Shown: positions 34,097-43,887 of the stretch, piece after piece
Numbering within the stretch: the first letter of the stretch is position 1
Layout of the letters: each line of letters opens with the position of its first letter
NCBI GenBank assembly: GCA_016841665.1
Contig: JAENYT010000004.1
Span: forward strand, 55,200-119,199
Direction of reading: 5' to 3'
Source of the DNA: Methanobacteriota archaeon
GTDB lineage: Archaea; Halobacteriota; Methanomicrobia; Methanomicrobiales; Methanomicrobiaceae
DNA length: 64,000 nucleotides
Position numbers and translations under genes: made by a program
The notes under the pieces: generated by a model
Seen by the model: only the letters and a program-made list of their open reading frames with translations
Database searches by the model: none
Told to the model about the DNA's origin: nothing

Positions 34097-35677
34097 TCAG
34101 GCCAACTCAGAACGGACGGTCATGAAGACGGGGCCCCGCACGTCCACCTTTTTGTTGTTGTCCGTGATATAGCGCATGGTGGACTCCCCGATTTTCACGT
34201 TGATATCACCGGGCAGTTTCACCATCTTCACCTGGACCGTTGCTTCGCTTCCGCAGCGTGCAGCCTCCTCGATGCGTGCGGCGGCAAGGCCGGCCGCGGC
34301 ATCGAGATAGGTAATGCCGGTGGAGACGCCGAGGTCGCGCACCTCCGCCCACTTCTCGGTGTCCGGTACGCCGAGCACCGAGCCGTGATGCACGAAAATT
34401 TCATTGAAGCAGGCCGGACCGAGCAGTTTGGTATTCGATTCAGGCTCTTCCACGAACACCCGGAAGGCGACGCACCCGAGGGTCCCCTCCCACACCGCAA
34501 AAGAGCAGGGGCCTGGCTCGGCGGCATGCGCCGCGGCGCCCTCGCGGATGGCAAGGGCGAGCAGCCTTCCCGCAACAGTGGCCGGCTCCTCGCGCAAACC
34601 CACCGATGCGGCGATGGCGCGATCGGTGAGGGTCCGGGGGAAGAACTGCGGGAAGGTGAGGCGGCGCACATCGTCGGCCTGATAGGCGAGCATGGCCAGC
34701 CGCTCCACCCCGAGGCCCAGGTTCATCACCGGCACCTCGATGCCGTACTCGCCCAGCGCCGAAGGGCTATACATCCCGAAGGTCGCCACCTCCACCCAGT
34801 CGTGCACCGGGTGGCGGGCGTAGACCTCGGTCTGTGTGTCCGGCATGTAGTACTTGGAGCGTTTTTCGTCAGGGAGGAATTTGAAATCGGTGAACCCGAA
34901 CGCGGAGAGCAGCGCCTCGCTCACCGCCTTTCCCTCCTCGTTGGTGACATCCTCACCCGCCACCACGCAGGACGCCGAGTGGTAGGTCATGAGACGGGTA
35001 GCGCTCTCCTCCTGCTCGCGCCGGAAGCACCGGTCAACCGAAAAGAGCCGCAGCGGCAGGGGGGCATGCTCCCACAGCGCCCCGAGCGTGATAAACCAGC
35101 CGCTCGTCATATGGCTGCGCAGGGTGGTCCGTGAAGATTCCGGGGCCAGCTCCTTGAATTCAGGAAAGACCTCGTCGAGGATGCGCAACGCGAGGGCATC
35201 GTCGACCTCGAGTACCGAGGCGAGCTCGTGGGTCAGCTCGTCGCCGTCGATGACCGATTTCTTATAGGCGTGGAGGGTCTCCCGCAGCCTTGCCTCGTGC
35301 TCGTCGGTGAGCGCATGACCGGTAATGGCACTGATCTGGTCGAGCTGCGCACGTGCAATCCCCACGTTGGGCCGGGGAAGGCCGCCCAGGTAAAACACCC
35401 GGTCGAGGACCGCACTCGCTTCCGGCCCGAACTGGCGGTAGACATCCTTCTCCTCGATCATCAGGGGATTATACGCCTCATCGAATCCCATCGACAGGTA
35501 CACCTGCCGCAGGCGCATGATGGTCTCGCTGATCGGGTGGGGGCTCGCCCGGCGGTAGCGCCTGCGCGGGTAGGTGCCCCCGACACCGGGGGGTGTCAGG
35601 ACCTCAGGGCCCTTATACCACGCTTTTTCAAAATCTTCCCGTGACAATTTCCTGAATGCTTCGGCATCGAACCTCAT
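34097..35677 (-). CDS. sepS: O-phosphoseryl-tRNA synthetase
   Basis: Class II synthetase that charges tRNA-Cys with phosphoserine; SepCysS then converts it to Cys. 526 residues, the usual length. It begins [20 protein letters not shown], with the family's basic linker [14 protein letters not shown]. Motif 1-3 regions include [69 protein letters not shown], and [10 protein letters not shown]. It overlaps taw1 by four bases (ATGA) and is last in a translation operon. Its presence marks a methanogen that makes Cys on tRNA. Confidence 0.96.
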   Translation of the reverse strand: MRFDAEAFRKLSREDFEKAWYKGPEVLTPPGVGGTYPRRRYRRASPHPISETIMRLRQVYLSMGFDEAYNPLMIEEKDVYRQFGPEASAVLDRVFYLGGLPRPNVGIARAQLDQISAITGHALTDEHEARLRETLHAYKKSVIDGDELTHELASVLEVDDALALRILDEVFPEFKELAPESSRTTLRSHMTSGWFITLGALWEHAPLPLRLFSVDRCFRREQEESATRLMTYHSASCVVAGEDVTNEEGKAVSEALLSAFGFTDFKFLPDEKRSKYYMPDTQTEVYARHPVHDWVEVATFGMYSPSALGEYGIEVPVMNLGLGVERLAMLAYQADDVRRLTFPQFFPRTLTDRAIAASVGLREEPATVAGRLLALAIREGAAAHAAEPGPCSFAVWEGTLGCVAFRVFVEEPESNTKLLGPACFNEIFVHHGSVLGVPDTEKWAEVRDLGVSTGITYLDAAAGLAAARIEEAARCGSEATVQVKMVKLPGDINVKIGESTMRYITDNNKKVDVRGPVFMTVRSELA

Positions 35678-36567
35678 TGGATACGCTCCAGACAGACCAC
35701 GCGTGAGATGGGGCGTTCATCGAGGAGACGATAATCGCAGTGTTTTGCAATCGCCTCTGCAAACGCCCACACATGCTCGTGTTCCGGCATGTTCTCCCGT
35801 GAAAGCCTTTTTCGACTGTATCCAAGATACATGTATCCCTTCACCTCCACGAAGTCCGCCCCCGATTCCTGAATCATCCGGGCATAGCCCTCCGGGCAGA
35901 CGTCATTTTCCCCCTGCACCACGGTCACGCGTATCACCGACCGGCGGGGCCCGAGCAACGAGAGGCTCTCCTGAAGGAATTCCCAATAATCGCCCTTCGG
36001 CCGGCAGATCCGCAGGTAGGTCTCTCTGTCGGGCGCATCCAGGGAGACGTAGAGCTGGTATGGCCGGCACCGTTCGAGGACCCAGGGCCTCGTGCCGTTG
36101 CTGACCAGAAACGTGGTGTACCCCTCCCCGTTGAACAGGTCGATCAGCTCGGGGAGGCGGGAGTAGCAGGTCGGCTCTCCGGAGAGGGATATGGCCACCA
36201 TATTGGGATCAAGCGCCTCCGCAAACCGCTCCTGCGTGACGTACTGCGAGACCTTGAACCCTGAGAGCGCCTTTTTCTGGAGCGCCGGGACCCTCGAGAC
36301 GATCTCCGCAGGATCGATCTCCTCCTCTTCGCGCACCTCGTGCTCCATCGAACGCCAGCAGAAGAGGCACCGCTGGTTGCAGCGGAGTGTGGGTGTCATC
36401 TGGACGCAGCGGTGGCTCTCGATGCCGTAGAAGGTGTGCTTGTAGCACATCTCCCCGCCCCGCAGCGTCCGCTTGTTCCACATGCAGGGCTTGAGCGCTG
36501 CGGAGGAGCGGTCGTTGAAAAACTGGTAGCCCTGTTTTTTCAGGGCCTTACATGCTTCTGAGCGCAT
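35674..36567 (-). CDS. taw1: 4-demethylwyosine synthase (TYW1/Taw1, radical SAM)
   Basis: Forms the tricyclic base of wyosine at G37 of tRNA-Phe from m1G and pyruvate. 297 residues from [30 protein letters not shown]. Two cluster sites are visible: the radical SAM motif CNQRCLFCW (Cys-x3-Cys-x2-Cys, about 76-84) and earlier Cys residues (PCMW, MCYKH, HRC) for the second cluster. [17 protein letters not shown] and [11 protein letters not shown] are typical. Its start overlaps the argS 3' end by 20 bases and its stop overlaps sepS. Confidence 0.94.
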   Translation of the reverse strand: MRSEACKALKKQGYQFFNDRSSAALKPCMWNKRTLRGGEMCYKHTFYGIESHRCVQMTPTLRCNQRCLFCWRSMEHEVREEEEIDPAEIVSRVPALQKKALSGFKVSQYVTQERFAEALDPNMVAISLSGEPTCYSRLPELIDLFNGEGYTTFLVSNGTRPWVLERCRPYQLYVSLDAPDRETYLRICRPKGDYWEFLQESLSLLGPRRSVIRVTVVQGENDVCPEGYARMIQESGADFVEVKGYMYLGYSRKRLSRENMPEHEHVWAFAEAIAKHCDYRLLDERPISRVVCLERIQ

Positions 36568-38212
36568 CGATACCGAGTGTTTCCAGGGTCTCCCTGAGGG
36601 TGTTCTGTGCCGCCCTGACGAGGGTGAGCCGTGAGTCCCGCACCGCACCCTCGCTCTTCAGTACCGGCTCGTACCGGTAGAACTGGTTGAAGAGGTCAGC
36701 CAGTTCACGGGCGTATGTTGCGAGCATATGCGGTTTTCGCTCCTCCACCACCTTTGCAACCAGCGGGGGGAAGAGGGCGATATGCTTGGCGAGGGCGATC
36801 TCGTTGTCGGTCGCAAGGTCGCATGTCTCCTCGAATTCCCCCGCCTTGGCGAGAATGCTGCAGGCGCGGGCGTGGGCATACTGGATGTAGGGGGCGCTCT
36901 GACGCTCGAAGTTCAGCGCCTCCTTCCAGTCAAAGACGGTGCTTTTGTCGGGCGAGACACGGACGATGTCGTATCTGATGGCGCCCACCGCCACCGAACG
37001 GGCGATGGCGAGCCGTGCATCCAGATCGAGCTCGGGGCGGCGGACGGAGACCTCCTCCAGCGCCCGTTCGGTGACCTCGTCGATCAGCTCGTCGGCGGAG
37101 ACGAAGGTGCCCCTTCTCGTGCTCATGGAGCCTTCGGGAAGGGATACGAACTCGAAATAGACAATTTCAGGCACGTTTTCCCCGAGCAGCCCGAGCGTGG
37201 CAGCCAGCTGGGCACCGATCAGCTTGTGATCGGCGCCGAGCACGTCGATGATATCGTCGAAGTTGCTGCCCTTCCAGATATGGTAGGCGAGATCACGGGC
37301 CGCGTAGACCGAGGTCCCGTCACTTCTCCGGAGCACGTACCGCTTTTCAAACCCACACTCGGCGAGATCGAGGGAGAGCACCTCATCGTGGATGCACTGT
37401 GGCATGCTCGCGATCCGGTCGAGGGTGGTTTCCATCTGCCCGTTGCGGACGAAGTCGCTCTCCCAGATATAGCGGTCATGATGCACGTTGAGCCGCCCCA
37501 GCGTCTTTTTTATGCCCTCGGCGCACATCGAGACGACGTGCCTGAATTTCTGGACGGTTTCGGGGTCTCCCTGCTCGATGAGAGCCATTCTCCGGTCGAT
37601 TTCTGCGGTGATGGAGGGGTCGTCACCGATCGCCCGGTTGGCGGCGACGTAGACGCGGGCGATATAGTGGTCACCCTTCTCCCCCTCGCGGGGCTCGATG
37701 GCGAGGGTATCGAAGCCCCAGGAGACGATGGCGATCTGGCGCCCCATGTCGTTGAGGTAGTACTGCACCTCGAGCGGGTGGCCGGCCTTGCGGAATGCCC
37801 GCGCCAGGGTGTCGCCGATGATCGAGTTCCTGATATGCCCGACGTGCAGCGGGCCGTTGGGATTTGCGCTGGTGTGCTCGATGCAGACGCTTGCCTGCCG
37901 TGCGGGAAGCTGTCCGTAGCCTTCGACGAGCGCCGCTTCCGCCGCACGGCTGGCATACCGGCGCCCGAAGAGGAAGTTGATGTAGGGGCCGATCACCTCG
38001 ACCGTCACATCCAGGTCATCCAGTGTGCCGGCGATCTCCGAAGCGATATCCTGTGCGATCGCCGCAGGGGCCTTTTTTCGCACTTTTGCCAGCCTGAACG
38101 CCACAGTGGAGGCGAGGTCGGCATGTTCGCCGCCATCGATGAGCTGCACATCCTCTACGCCGGTGCTCGCCCGCAGTGCATCCTCTATCGCACGGTAGGT
38201 CGCAAGAAACAT
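36548..38212 (-). CDS. argS: Arginyl-tRNA synthetase
   Basis: Class I synthetase, 554 residues. N-terminal Add-1 domain, then the HIGH element in SANPNGPLHVGHIRNS (HVGH about 123-126), YLNDMGRQ, SDGTSVYAARDLAYH, and DVLGADHKLIGAQL. SMSTRRGTFVSADELIDE stands at the KMSK position. The helical anticodon-binding domain has APYIQYAHARACSIL. The start overlaps the prf1 stop by one base (TGATG), so translation is coupled. Confidence 0.97.
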   Translation of the reverse strand: MFLATYRAIEDALRASTGVEDVQLIDGGEHADLASTVAFRLAKVRKKAPAAIAQDIASEIAGTLDDLDVTVEVIGPYINFLFGRRYASRAAEAALVEGYGQLPARQASVCIEHTSANPNGPLHVGHIRNSIIGDTLARAFRKAGHPLEVQYYLNDMGRQIAIVSWGFDTLAIEPREGEKGDHYIARVYVAANRAIGDDPSITAEIDRRMALIEQGDPETVQKFRHVVSMCAEGIKKTLGRLNVHHDRYIWESDFVRNGQMETTLDRIASMPQCIHDEVLSLDLAECGFEKRYVLRRSDGTSVYAARDLAYHIWKGSNFDDIIDVLGADHKLIGAQLAATLGLLGENVPEIVYFEFVSLPEGSMSTRRGTFVSADELIDEVTERALEEVSVRRPELDLDARLAIARSVAVGAIRYDIVRVSPDKSTVFDWKEALNFERQSAPYIQYAHARACSILAKAGEFEETCDLATDNEIALAKHIALFPPLVAKVVEERKPHMLATYARELADLFNQFYRYEPVLKSEGAVRDSRLTLVRAAQNTLRETLETLGIDALRSM

Positions 38213-39483
38213 CAGTATCCCGTCCTGTAGCGGAGTATTGCCGCAATACCGCCAAACGCATTGTAGAGCATGGCGCCCTCCTCGAAATCATCGGAGATTA
38301 TGCGCACCCCGGTGCTGCTCGCATCCGCAAGCTCGGTGAGCTCATCGATGATGTCGGTCTCGTCGGCGAGGAACAAGGGGGCGGTGCATTTCTCGCAGTT
38401 GCCCAGTTCCATGTCTCGGAGGCTCTTTCCTGGCTCCAGCTGGACCGTTCGCTCCTCCGCATAGTCGCAGTTCTGGCACTCGATCCTGACTCTCGCCTTG
38501 CGAAGGACCGAGGAGAGAAGCAGGATGTCCACCGCCCCTACCTCGAGGTTGTGGCGCACGCTCTCCTCGCCGTAGGCGGCAAGCCCGTCGTCCTTGACGA
38601 GCTCCTTGAAGAAGCGGTCCATCACCTGCTTCTCCTTCATGACCTCCACGCCGCGCAGGGCGTCCTGCGCCGCGTCCACCAGCTCGGCGAGCCCGCTCTC
38701 GTTGGTGTAGGAGACGTCGAAGAGGCCGACGATGCGTTTCTGCAGCTCGTGGTGGAGAAAATCGCCGTCCGCGAACTCCTCCTTGGTGGGCGTGGGGCCC
38801 CCGATCAGCACCCCCTTGAACCGCTCGAAGAAGTCCTTCTCAGCCATGAAGATTTCGCTCGCCCTGTCGCCGACCTTCTTGTAGAATTCGTTGATGGCGA
38901 TGAGGCGGAGACGCTGGAAACGCATTGCCGACTGGCCTCCCTTGCGCTGCTTGCCCGGGACCGTGGAGGTGACCCCGGACATGGGCTCGATGCGGTTGCC
39001 GCGCAAAAACCCGATGTAGGCTTCCCTGCGGTCGATCACGATCAGCCCGTAGACCACCTTCTCCTCGAGCATCGCCATGAGAGGTTCGAGCTCGAAGTGG
39101 GAGCTGCAGCGGTACATGTAGAGGCCGACGGGCTCGGGCGGCTCGATGATAGTGCAGTCGAGGGTGGTGCGGTCCCCCCCGAGCTTGATGGAGCCGCAGA
39201 AGATTGCCATGCCGTTCTCCGGCGGCCGGTTATAGTATTTCAGGCGGGAGAGAATGGATGAGATGGCGCTCTGGACGTTGGTCCGTGTCTGTTTGCTTTT
39301 GATGTTGGAGCACTGGCCGAATTCGTCGCGCAGCTGTGCGGTGACATCGAAAATCTGCTTGTCGGGCGGGATGTAGATGGTGATCAGTTCGGTCCCGCTC
39401 CCCTCCTTTTCCGCCAGCTTTTCGAGAGTCTTTTTGAATTCATACCGTTTTCGTGCGGTATCCAGTTCGGTAACTTCAGCCAT
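38212..39483 (-). CDS. prf1: Peptide chain release factor aRF1
   Basis: Recognises all three stop codons and triggers peptide release. 423 residues. The N domain has NIKS (about 60-63) for codon reading and a YxCxxxF-like element later. The M domain has the catalytic GGQSAMRFQRLR (GGQ about 181-183). The C domain has the mini-domain Cys pairs CQNC and CEKC. It has its own TATA-like element upstream, although it follows the hydrolase gene after 32 bases, so it may be read from both promoters. Confidence 0.97.
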   Translation of the reverse strand: MAEVTELDTARKRYEFKKTLEKLAEKEGSGTELITIYIPPDKQIFDVTAQLRDEFGQCSNIKSKQTRTNVQSAISSILSRLKYYNRPPENGMAIFCGSIKLGGDRTTLDCTIIEPPEPVGLYMYRCSSHFELEPLMAMLEEKVVYGLIVIDRREAYIGFLRGNRIEPMSGVTSTVPGKQRKGGQSAMRFQRLRLIAINEFYKKVGDRASEIFMAEKDFFERFKGVLIGGPTPTKEEFADGDFLHHELQKRIVGLFDVSYTNESGLAELVDAAQDALRGVEVMKEKQVMDRFFKELVKDDGLAAYGEESVRHNLEVGAVDILLLSSVLRKARVRIECQNCDYAEERTVQLEPGKSLRDMELGNCEKCTAPLFLADETDIIDELTELADASSTGVRIISDDFEEGAMLYNAFGGIAAILRYRTGY

Positions 39484-39502
39484 TCTCCGTGCTCCAGTAA
39501 AG

Positions 39503-39515
39503 AATCATATATTAT
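39503..39515 (-). promoter_or_regulatory. TATA-like element of prf1
   Basis: Minus-strand AATAATATATGATT lies about 26 bases before the prf1 ATG at 39483, inside the short gap after the hydrolase gene. It suggests an independent prf1-argS-taw1-sepS transcript. Confidence 0.45.
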
Positions 39516-40403
39516 TCACGTGCAGGGTGCATTAAAGGTGAGGACGTCTGCAATCACCTTATCGTCGACCTCGCCACAGATACCATGCGTCCCGTTGAAG
39601 GCAATGAAATCTTTCGGTTCGCGTGCATGGTTGAAGAGGGCCATCCCCCGGTCGTAGGAGATGACCGCATCAAGGGGCGAGTGGAAGATGCGCACCGGGC
39701 GCGGGGAGATCGTACCGATGGCGCAGTCGGGGTCGATGGAGAGGAGAAATGTGCGAAGCGTGCCGGTGTACTGCTCCCCCGCACGGTTGAACCCGGAGGT
39801 CGAAATCCCGAAGTAGCCCGCGAAATCCTCGTCGATGGCAGCGGCGATCGCTGCATACCGTCCCCCGTTGCTCGACCCTGCGGCATACACGGGGACGCCG
39901 TAGCGATCCTCGAGCATGGTGCGTGCGACCATTAAATCCTGGACGATCAGGTAGTACTGCGGCCACCGGCCCTTTTCAAACGCCTCGTAATCCTTCTCGA
40001 GATCCACGGGATAGCCTGCGGTTTCGCCACCGTTGCCGCGGATATCCACCACCATGAAGGCGATGCCCTCCGCCGCATACGCAAACGCACGTTCACGGTG
40101 GGCCTCTGTTTTCACCCCTGCGCCCGGCGCATACACGATCGCCGCACATGGCGTTTCCGGCGCGGCGAGCATCGCATACACACGCCCGCCCGGGTTTTCA
40201 AAGACGATACGGCTGAGGGATACGCCGTCCTGTGCATCGATCACCGTCTCTGAGAAGTCGGGGGAGGGGGCGGCGATCGCAAGCGTGCCGTTCTCCGCCA
40301 CGCGGTAAGCAGCCGAATCCCCGGATGTGGTGCACCCCGCGCCGAGCACGGCGATGAGCAGGGCAGCGAGAAGCAATGCAGACCGTCGTTGCAATGTTAC
40401 CAC
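39516..40403 (-). CDS. Alpha/beta-hydrolase lipoprotein (dienelactone hydrolase-like)
   Basis: 295 residues. The N-terminal hydrophobic stretch with lipobox LGAGC (Cys about 24) indicates export and lipid anchoring. The hydrolase domain has VVDIRGNGGE (oxyanion side), AAGSSNGGRYAAIA (nucleophile Ser in GSSNG), SPLDAVISYDRG, and FNGTHGICG with the catalytic His. It is tagged onto the preQ0 genes, overlapping the nudix gene by seven bases. The operon gives no hint of substrate. Confidence 0.8.
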   Translation of the reverse strand: MVTLQRRSALLLAALLIAVLGAGCTTSGDSAAYRVAENGTLAIAAPSPDFSETVIDAQDGVSLSRIVFENPGGRVYAMLAAPETPCAAIVYAPGAGVKTEAHRERAFAYAAEGIAFMVVDIRGNGGETAGYPVDLEKDYEAFEKGRWPQYYLIVQDLMVARTMLEDRYGVPVYAAGSSNGGRYAAIAAAIDEDFAGYFGISTSGFNRAGEQYTGTLRTFLLSIDPDCAIGTISPRPVRIFHSPLDAVISYDRGMALFNHAREPKDFIAFNGTHGICGEVDDKVIADVLTFNAPCT

Positions 40404-40894
40404 CCGAAACAGCGGCAGATGAGGCAGATGGTCTTGGCGTCGACGATAGTCCCGTCGCGGATCATCTCCCCAAGAGCATCCCGCGCCACGCGCAGGGGTT
40501 CGATCACCTCGTCCTCATCCATGGCGTATTCGCCCGATGGAGAGAGCCCCTGCGCCTCGAACAGGTAGATGATCTCGTCGGTAAACCCCGGCGTGGTGAA
40601 GATGTAGCCTCGCGGTATCAGCGTTTCTGCAGCCATCCCCGTCTCCTCGATCAGTTCCCGGCGGGCAGTCTCCTCCGGTGTCTCGCCCTCATCCATCGTT
40701 CCCGCCGGCGCCTCCAGGATGAACCGGTCGATTGCGTGGCGGTACTGGCGGATGAGGTGGCAGCAGTCCTCCTCGATGGGGAGGATGGCGACCGCACCGC
40801 CAGGCCGCACCACCACCCGCTCCTTTTTCCTCCCTCCCGGAAACGTGACCTCGAACGTCTCGATGCGCAGCCTCTTGCCCCGGTAGATCTCCAC
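40397..40894 (-). CDS. NUDIX hydrolase (ADP-sugar pyrophosphatase type)
   Basis: 165 residues from a GTG that overlaps the queC stop (TAGTG), preceded by GGAGGCGGAG. The Nudix box is complete: GTMDEGETPEETARRELIEETGM, with the REL-x2-EE core. The preceding IRQYRHAIDRFILEAPAG and the downstream YIFTTPGFTDEIIYLFEA match ADP-ribose pyrophosphatases. The placement after queC suggests a housecleaning role, but no direct link to archaeosine synthesis is known to me. Confidence 0.9.
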   Translation of the reverse strand: MEIYRGKRLRIETFEVTFPGGRKKERVVVRPGGAVAILPIEEDCCHLIRQYRHAIDRFILEAPAGTMDEGETPEETARRELIEETGMAAETLIPRGYIFTTPGFTDEIIYLFEAQGLSPSGEYAMDEDEVIEPLRVARDALGEMIRDGTIVDAKTICLICRCFGW

Positions 40895-41568
40895 TACTCC
40901 GCCTCCGCGTACGTGATCGGGTCCCGGACCCTCACCTGCCGGAACGCCTCTAGGCGGTAGTGGCAGGAATCGCAGCGGCCGCATGCGGGGCCGTCGCTGC
41001 GGTAGCAGGACCAGGTATGCTCGTAGGGCACCCCCAGGGCGAGCCCTGTGCGCAGGATATCGGCCTTGTTCATGCGGACGAAGGGGGTGATGAGCCGTAT
41101 ATGGGTGTCGTCAGCGGTTCCAAGGTCGATCACACGCTGGAACGCCTCGATGAACTCGGGGCGGCAGTCCGGGTACCCCGCGTAGTCCGATGCCTGGACG
41201 CCGATAAAAATGGCATCCGCACCGCGGCTTTCGGCGAACGAGGTGGCGATGGAGAGCAGGTTCGAGTTGCGGAACGGCACGTAGGTCGACGGGATGCCCT
41301 TCTCCCCCTCTTCGTGGTCAGCGATCTCCATGCTGCGGTCCACCAGGCTGCTTCCCCCGATGCGGGCGAAGTAGTCGAGGCTGATCTCGAGGAATTCAGG
41401 TGCGCCGAGCAATTGCGCAATTTTCCGGGCGCATTCCCGTTCCCGGTTCGCCGTGCGCTGGCCGTAGGTCGCATGGAGGGCGTAGATCTCGTAGCCCATA
41501 TCTTTTGCAACGTACGCAAGGGTGGACGAATCCATCCCTCCCGAGAGCAGGCAGACTGCCTTCATCAT
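40894..41568 (-). CDS. queC: 7-cyano-7-deazaguanine synthase QueC
   Basis: ATP-dependent conversion of 7-carboxy-7-deazaguanine to preQ0, precursor of archaeosine. 224 residues. The PP-loop [10 protein letters not shown] is at about 7-16. Zinc ligands are in the C-terminal [36 protein letters not shown] is family-typical. The ATG overlaps the queE stop by four bases. Confidence 0.96.
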   Translation of the reverse strand: MMKAVCLLSGGMDSSTLAYVAKDMGYEIYALHATYGQRTANRERECARKIAQLLGAPEFLEISLDYFARIGGSSLVDRSMEIADHEEGEKGIPSTYVPFRNSNLLSIATSFAESRGADAIFIGVQASDYAGYPDCRPEFIEAFQRVIDLGTADDTHIRLITPFVRMNKADILRTGLALGVPYEHTWSCYRSDGPACGRCDSCHYRLEAFRQVRVRDPITYAEAE

Positions 41569-42173
41569 TTCACCCCGATAATTTTGTGCAGCTGCACCTG
41601 AAGGCGCACCGGCAGGTCGTGCGCGAGAATATACGCGGCAATCGCGGCAAGGTCGCTGCCCTCGACAGGGGTCACGAGGATCTCGGGCCCGGCGGGGACG
41701 CGGCCGATGACGCCCCTTACATACTCCAGGTCCGCGGGCCCGGCCACTACGAACTTCACGCAGTCGCAGGGGGTCAGGTATGCAAGCAGCGCGAGATCGC
41801 TTGTCTCACCGGATGATGGGCATTTTACATCCATGCATATGGACGCATACTCCTCGAACGGACGGATGTCGATGGTCCCGTTGGTCTCGATCTCCACATC
41901 GTAGCGGTCGGCCCTGAGCCGATCGAGCAGGAGGAGGAGCTCGTCGGCCTGGAGCAGCGGTTCTCCTCCGGTGATGCATACCCTGGTGCCTCCGAGCCGG
42001 CCGATCTGCGCGGCCACCTCGTCCACCGTCATCTCGGTGCCCCCTTCGCACGCATACCGGGTATCGCACCAGGCGCAGTCGAGGTTGCATCCGGCGAGGC
42101 GGACAAACACGCATATCAGCCCCTGATCGAGGCCTTCGCCCTGAATACTCCTGAACAGTTCACTGATCTTCAT
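41565..42173 (-). CDS. queE: 7-carboxy-7-deazaguanine synthase QueE (radical SAM)
   Basis: Ring-contracting radical SAM enzyme. 202 residues from [18 protein letters not shown]. The cluster motif [10 protein letters not shown] (Cys-x3-Cys-x2-Cys, about 30-39) and [11 protein letters not shown] are clear, followed by ETNGTIDI and [13 protein letters not shown]. It overlaps queD by 14 bases and queC by four. Confidence 0.95.
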   Translation of the reverse strand: MKISELFRSIQGEGLDQGLICVFVRLAGCNLDCAWCDTRYACEGGTEMTVDEVAAQIGRLGGTRVCITGGEPLLQADELLLLLDRLRADRYDVEIETNGTIDIRPFEEYASICMDVKCPSSGETSDLALLAYLTPCDCVKFVVAGPADLEYVRGVIGRVPAGPEILVTPVEGSDLAAIAAYILAHDLPVRLQVQLHKIIGVK

Positions 42174-42573
42174 AGGTGCACTCTGCATAACAGCTCGTGG
42201 ATTCCCAGACCCTGATCCGGATCACGCGTGCGTCAAGGTTCTGCCTGCGGCACGCTTCGTTGATCTGCTGTGCGATCAGCGCGGCGAGGAGCTCGCTTGT
42301 GGGGTCCCCGTCCGTGGCGATCACCTCCTGGAACCGGGAGAGGCACTCGACCATGGGGTCGTTGGCATTGAGAATCACCTGGTGATCGTATGCCTGGATA
42401 ACTTCCTTGATACAGTTGTAATCGATGAGAATACGGGTCGTTTCGTCCACCTGGCCCTCCATCCACACCTCAACCCGCCACTGGTGGCCGTGGAGCCGGA
42501 AGCATTTGCCAGCATAGTGGAGGAGACGGTGGCTGGCTTCAAAATACGCTTCCTTATATATTCGGGAAATCAT
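42160..42573 (-). CDS. queD: 6-carboxytetrahydropterin synthase QueD
   Basis: First pterin-forming step of preQ0 synthesis. 137 residues from MISRIYKEAYFEASHRL. Zinc ligands His15, His28 and His30 (HRLLHYAGKCFRLHGH) and catalytic Cys24 are present; the later DHQVILN and PTSELLAALI fit the family. A TATA element 27 bases before the ATG points to a leaderless message and excludes the long in-frame extension to 42735. It heads the queDEC-nudix-hydrolase operon. Confidence 0.94.
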   Translation of the reverse strand: MISRIYKEAYFEASHRLLHYAGKCFRLHGHQWRVEVWMEGQVDETTRILIDYNCIKEVIQAYDHQVILNANDPMVECLSRFQEVIATDGDPTSELLAALIAQQINEACRRQNLDARVIRIRVWESTSCYAECTYEDQ

Positions 42574-42596
42574 TGTACATAGTTCGCCAGCCGGGC

Positions 42597-42603
42597 ATAT
42601 AAG
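42597..42603 (-). promoter_or_regulatory. TATA element of queD
   Basis: Minus-strand CTTATATGCCC is centred 27 bases before the queD ATG, the spacing for transcription to begin at or beside the start codon. Confidence 0.5.
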
Positions 42604-42719
42604 ACATGAGTGTGCACGGACCGGATTCGGGCAAAAATCGATGATTTTCACCGGGACAAACGCAAGCGCAGGCGCCGCGACGCTCACTCCCGCAGGGCTC
42701 GGGTGGCGAAGGGAAGGCC

Positions 42720-42763
42720 ACAATATATAAATCATTCCCGAACAAAAATTATTACCTCAAAGA
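42720..42763 (+). promoter_or_regulatory. Promoter and leader hairpin of the rpsL operon
   Basis: ACAATATATAAATC (42721-42734) is a strong TATA element. The predicted start is near 42755, at a small hairpin CCTC-AAA-GAGG, leaving a leader of about 55 bases with TGAGGG before the rpsL ATG. The rest of the 233-base gap between queD and rpsL shows no gene. Confidence 0.55.
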
Positions 42764-42806
42764 GGTTAGCCCATCTCATTGTGAAATAGAAATCTGAGGG
42801 TATATA

Positions 42807-43235
42807 ATGGGAAAAGGAAAATTTGCAGCCAGAGCCTGCAAGCGTGACGCAAAAAAACGCAGATGGCGCGACGTGAACTACTCGCGGCGCCAGCTTGGCC
42901 TGGATATCAAGTCGGATCCGCTCGAGGGCGCACCGCAGGCACGCGGGATTGTGCTCGAGAAGGTGGGTGTGGAAGCAAAGCAGCCGAACTCCGCAATCCG
43001 CAAGTGCGTTCGTGTGCAGCTGATCAAAAACGGCCGCCAGGTTACCGCCTTCGCCGTGGGCGACGGCGCAATCAATTTCATCGACGAGCACGATGAAGTG
43101 ACCATCGAGGGCATCGGCGGCAGACTGGGCCGTTCCAAGGGAGATATTCCCGGGGTGCGTTTCCAGGTGACCGCGGTCAACAACGTGTCCCTTCCAGAAA
43201 TGGTCCTCGGACGCAAGGAGAAACCGCGCAGGTGA
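42807..43235 (+). CDS. rpsL: 30S ribosomal protein S12 (uS12)
   Basis: 142 residues, archaeal/eukaryal S23-type with the N-terminal [20 protein letters not shown] extension. [15 protein letters not shown] and [13 protein letters not shown] are the universal S12 loops at the decoding centre. First of three translation genes on the plus strand; its stop lies next to the rpsG start. Confidence 0.97.
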   Translation: MGKGKFAARACKRDAKKRRWRDVNYSRRQLGLDIKSDPLEGAPQARGIVLEKVGVEAKQPNSAIRKCVRVQLIKNGRQVTAFAVGDGAINFIDEHDEVTIEGIGGRLGRSKGDIPGVRFQVTAVNNVSLPEMVLGRKEKPRR

Positions 43236-43240
43236 TGTTC

Positions 43241-43855
43241 ATGACAGACGCAGAACAGACGGTAGACACAGGAGAACAGCAGGAAACGCTGCCGCAGAAC
43301 CTGCTCTTCAACCGTTGGGATATCAACGAGGTGCAGATCAAGGACCCCGGGCTGGTCAGGTACGTCAACCTCCAGTCGATGATCGTTCCCCACTCCTGCG
43401 GAAAGCTTGCAGGAACCCAGTTTGCCAAGAGCGAGATGCTCATCGTCGAGCGCCTCATCAACAAGCTGATGCAGACGGAGCACAATACCGGCAAAAAGGA
43501 GCTTACCATCCGCGTGGTGAAGGACGCATTTGAGATCATCCACAAAAAGACCAAGAAGAACCCGATCGAAGTGCTCGTGGACGCCATCTCCAATGCGGGC
43601 CCCCGCGAGGAGACCGTGCGCCTGAAATACGGTGGCATCAACGTCCCCAAATCGGTGGACACGGCGCCGCAGCGAAGGGTCGATTCGGCCCTCACCTTCA
43701 TCAGCCGCGGTGTGCGGAACGCATCCCACAAGTCCAAAAAATCGGTCAGTGCATGCCTCGCGGATGAACTCATTTCTGCGGCAAACGGGGACACCCGCTG
43801 CTTCTCGGTGAGCAAAAAAGAAGAACGCGAACGTGTGGCTAAATCAGCCAGATAA
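43241..43855 (+). CDS. rpsG: 30S ribosomal protein S7 (uS7)
   Basis: 204 residues from [13 protein letters not shown]. The acidic N-terminal tail is archaeal; the core has [44 protein letters not shown], and [15 protein letters not shown]. In-frame starts at 43232 (GTG) and 43235 (ATG) exist; 43241 has GGTGAT in front. It is followed after 32 bases by fusA. Confidence 0.96.
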   Translation: MTDAEQTVDTGEQQETLPQNLLFNRWDINEVQIKDPGLVRYVNLQSMIVPHSCGKLAGTQFAKSEMLIVERLINKLMQTEHNTGKKELTIRVVKDAFEIIHKKTKKNPIEVLVDAISNAGPREETVRLKYGGINVPKSVDTAPQRRVDSALTFISRGVRNASHKSKKSVSACLADELISAANGDTRCFSVSKKEERERVAKSAR

Positions 43856-43887
43856 GCAATAACATACTCTTTTTCAGGTGGTTTTCA

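Noticed and set aside
34028..35134. A 368-codon plus-strand frame opposite sepS
   Set aside because: Antisense of a certain gene; composition is an artefact.
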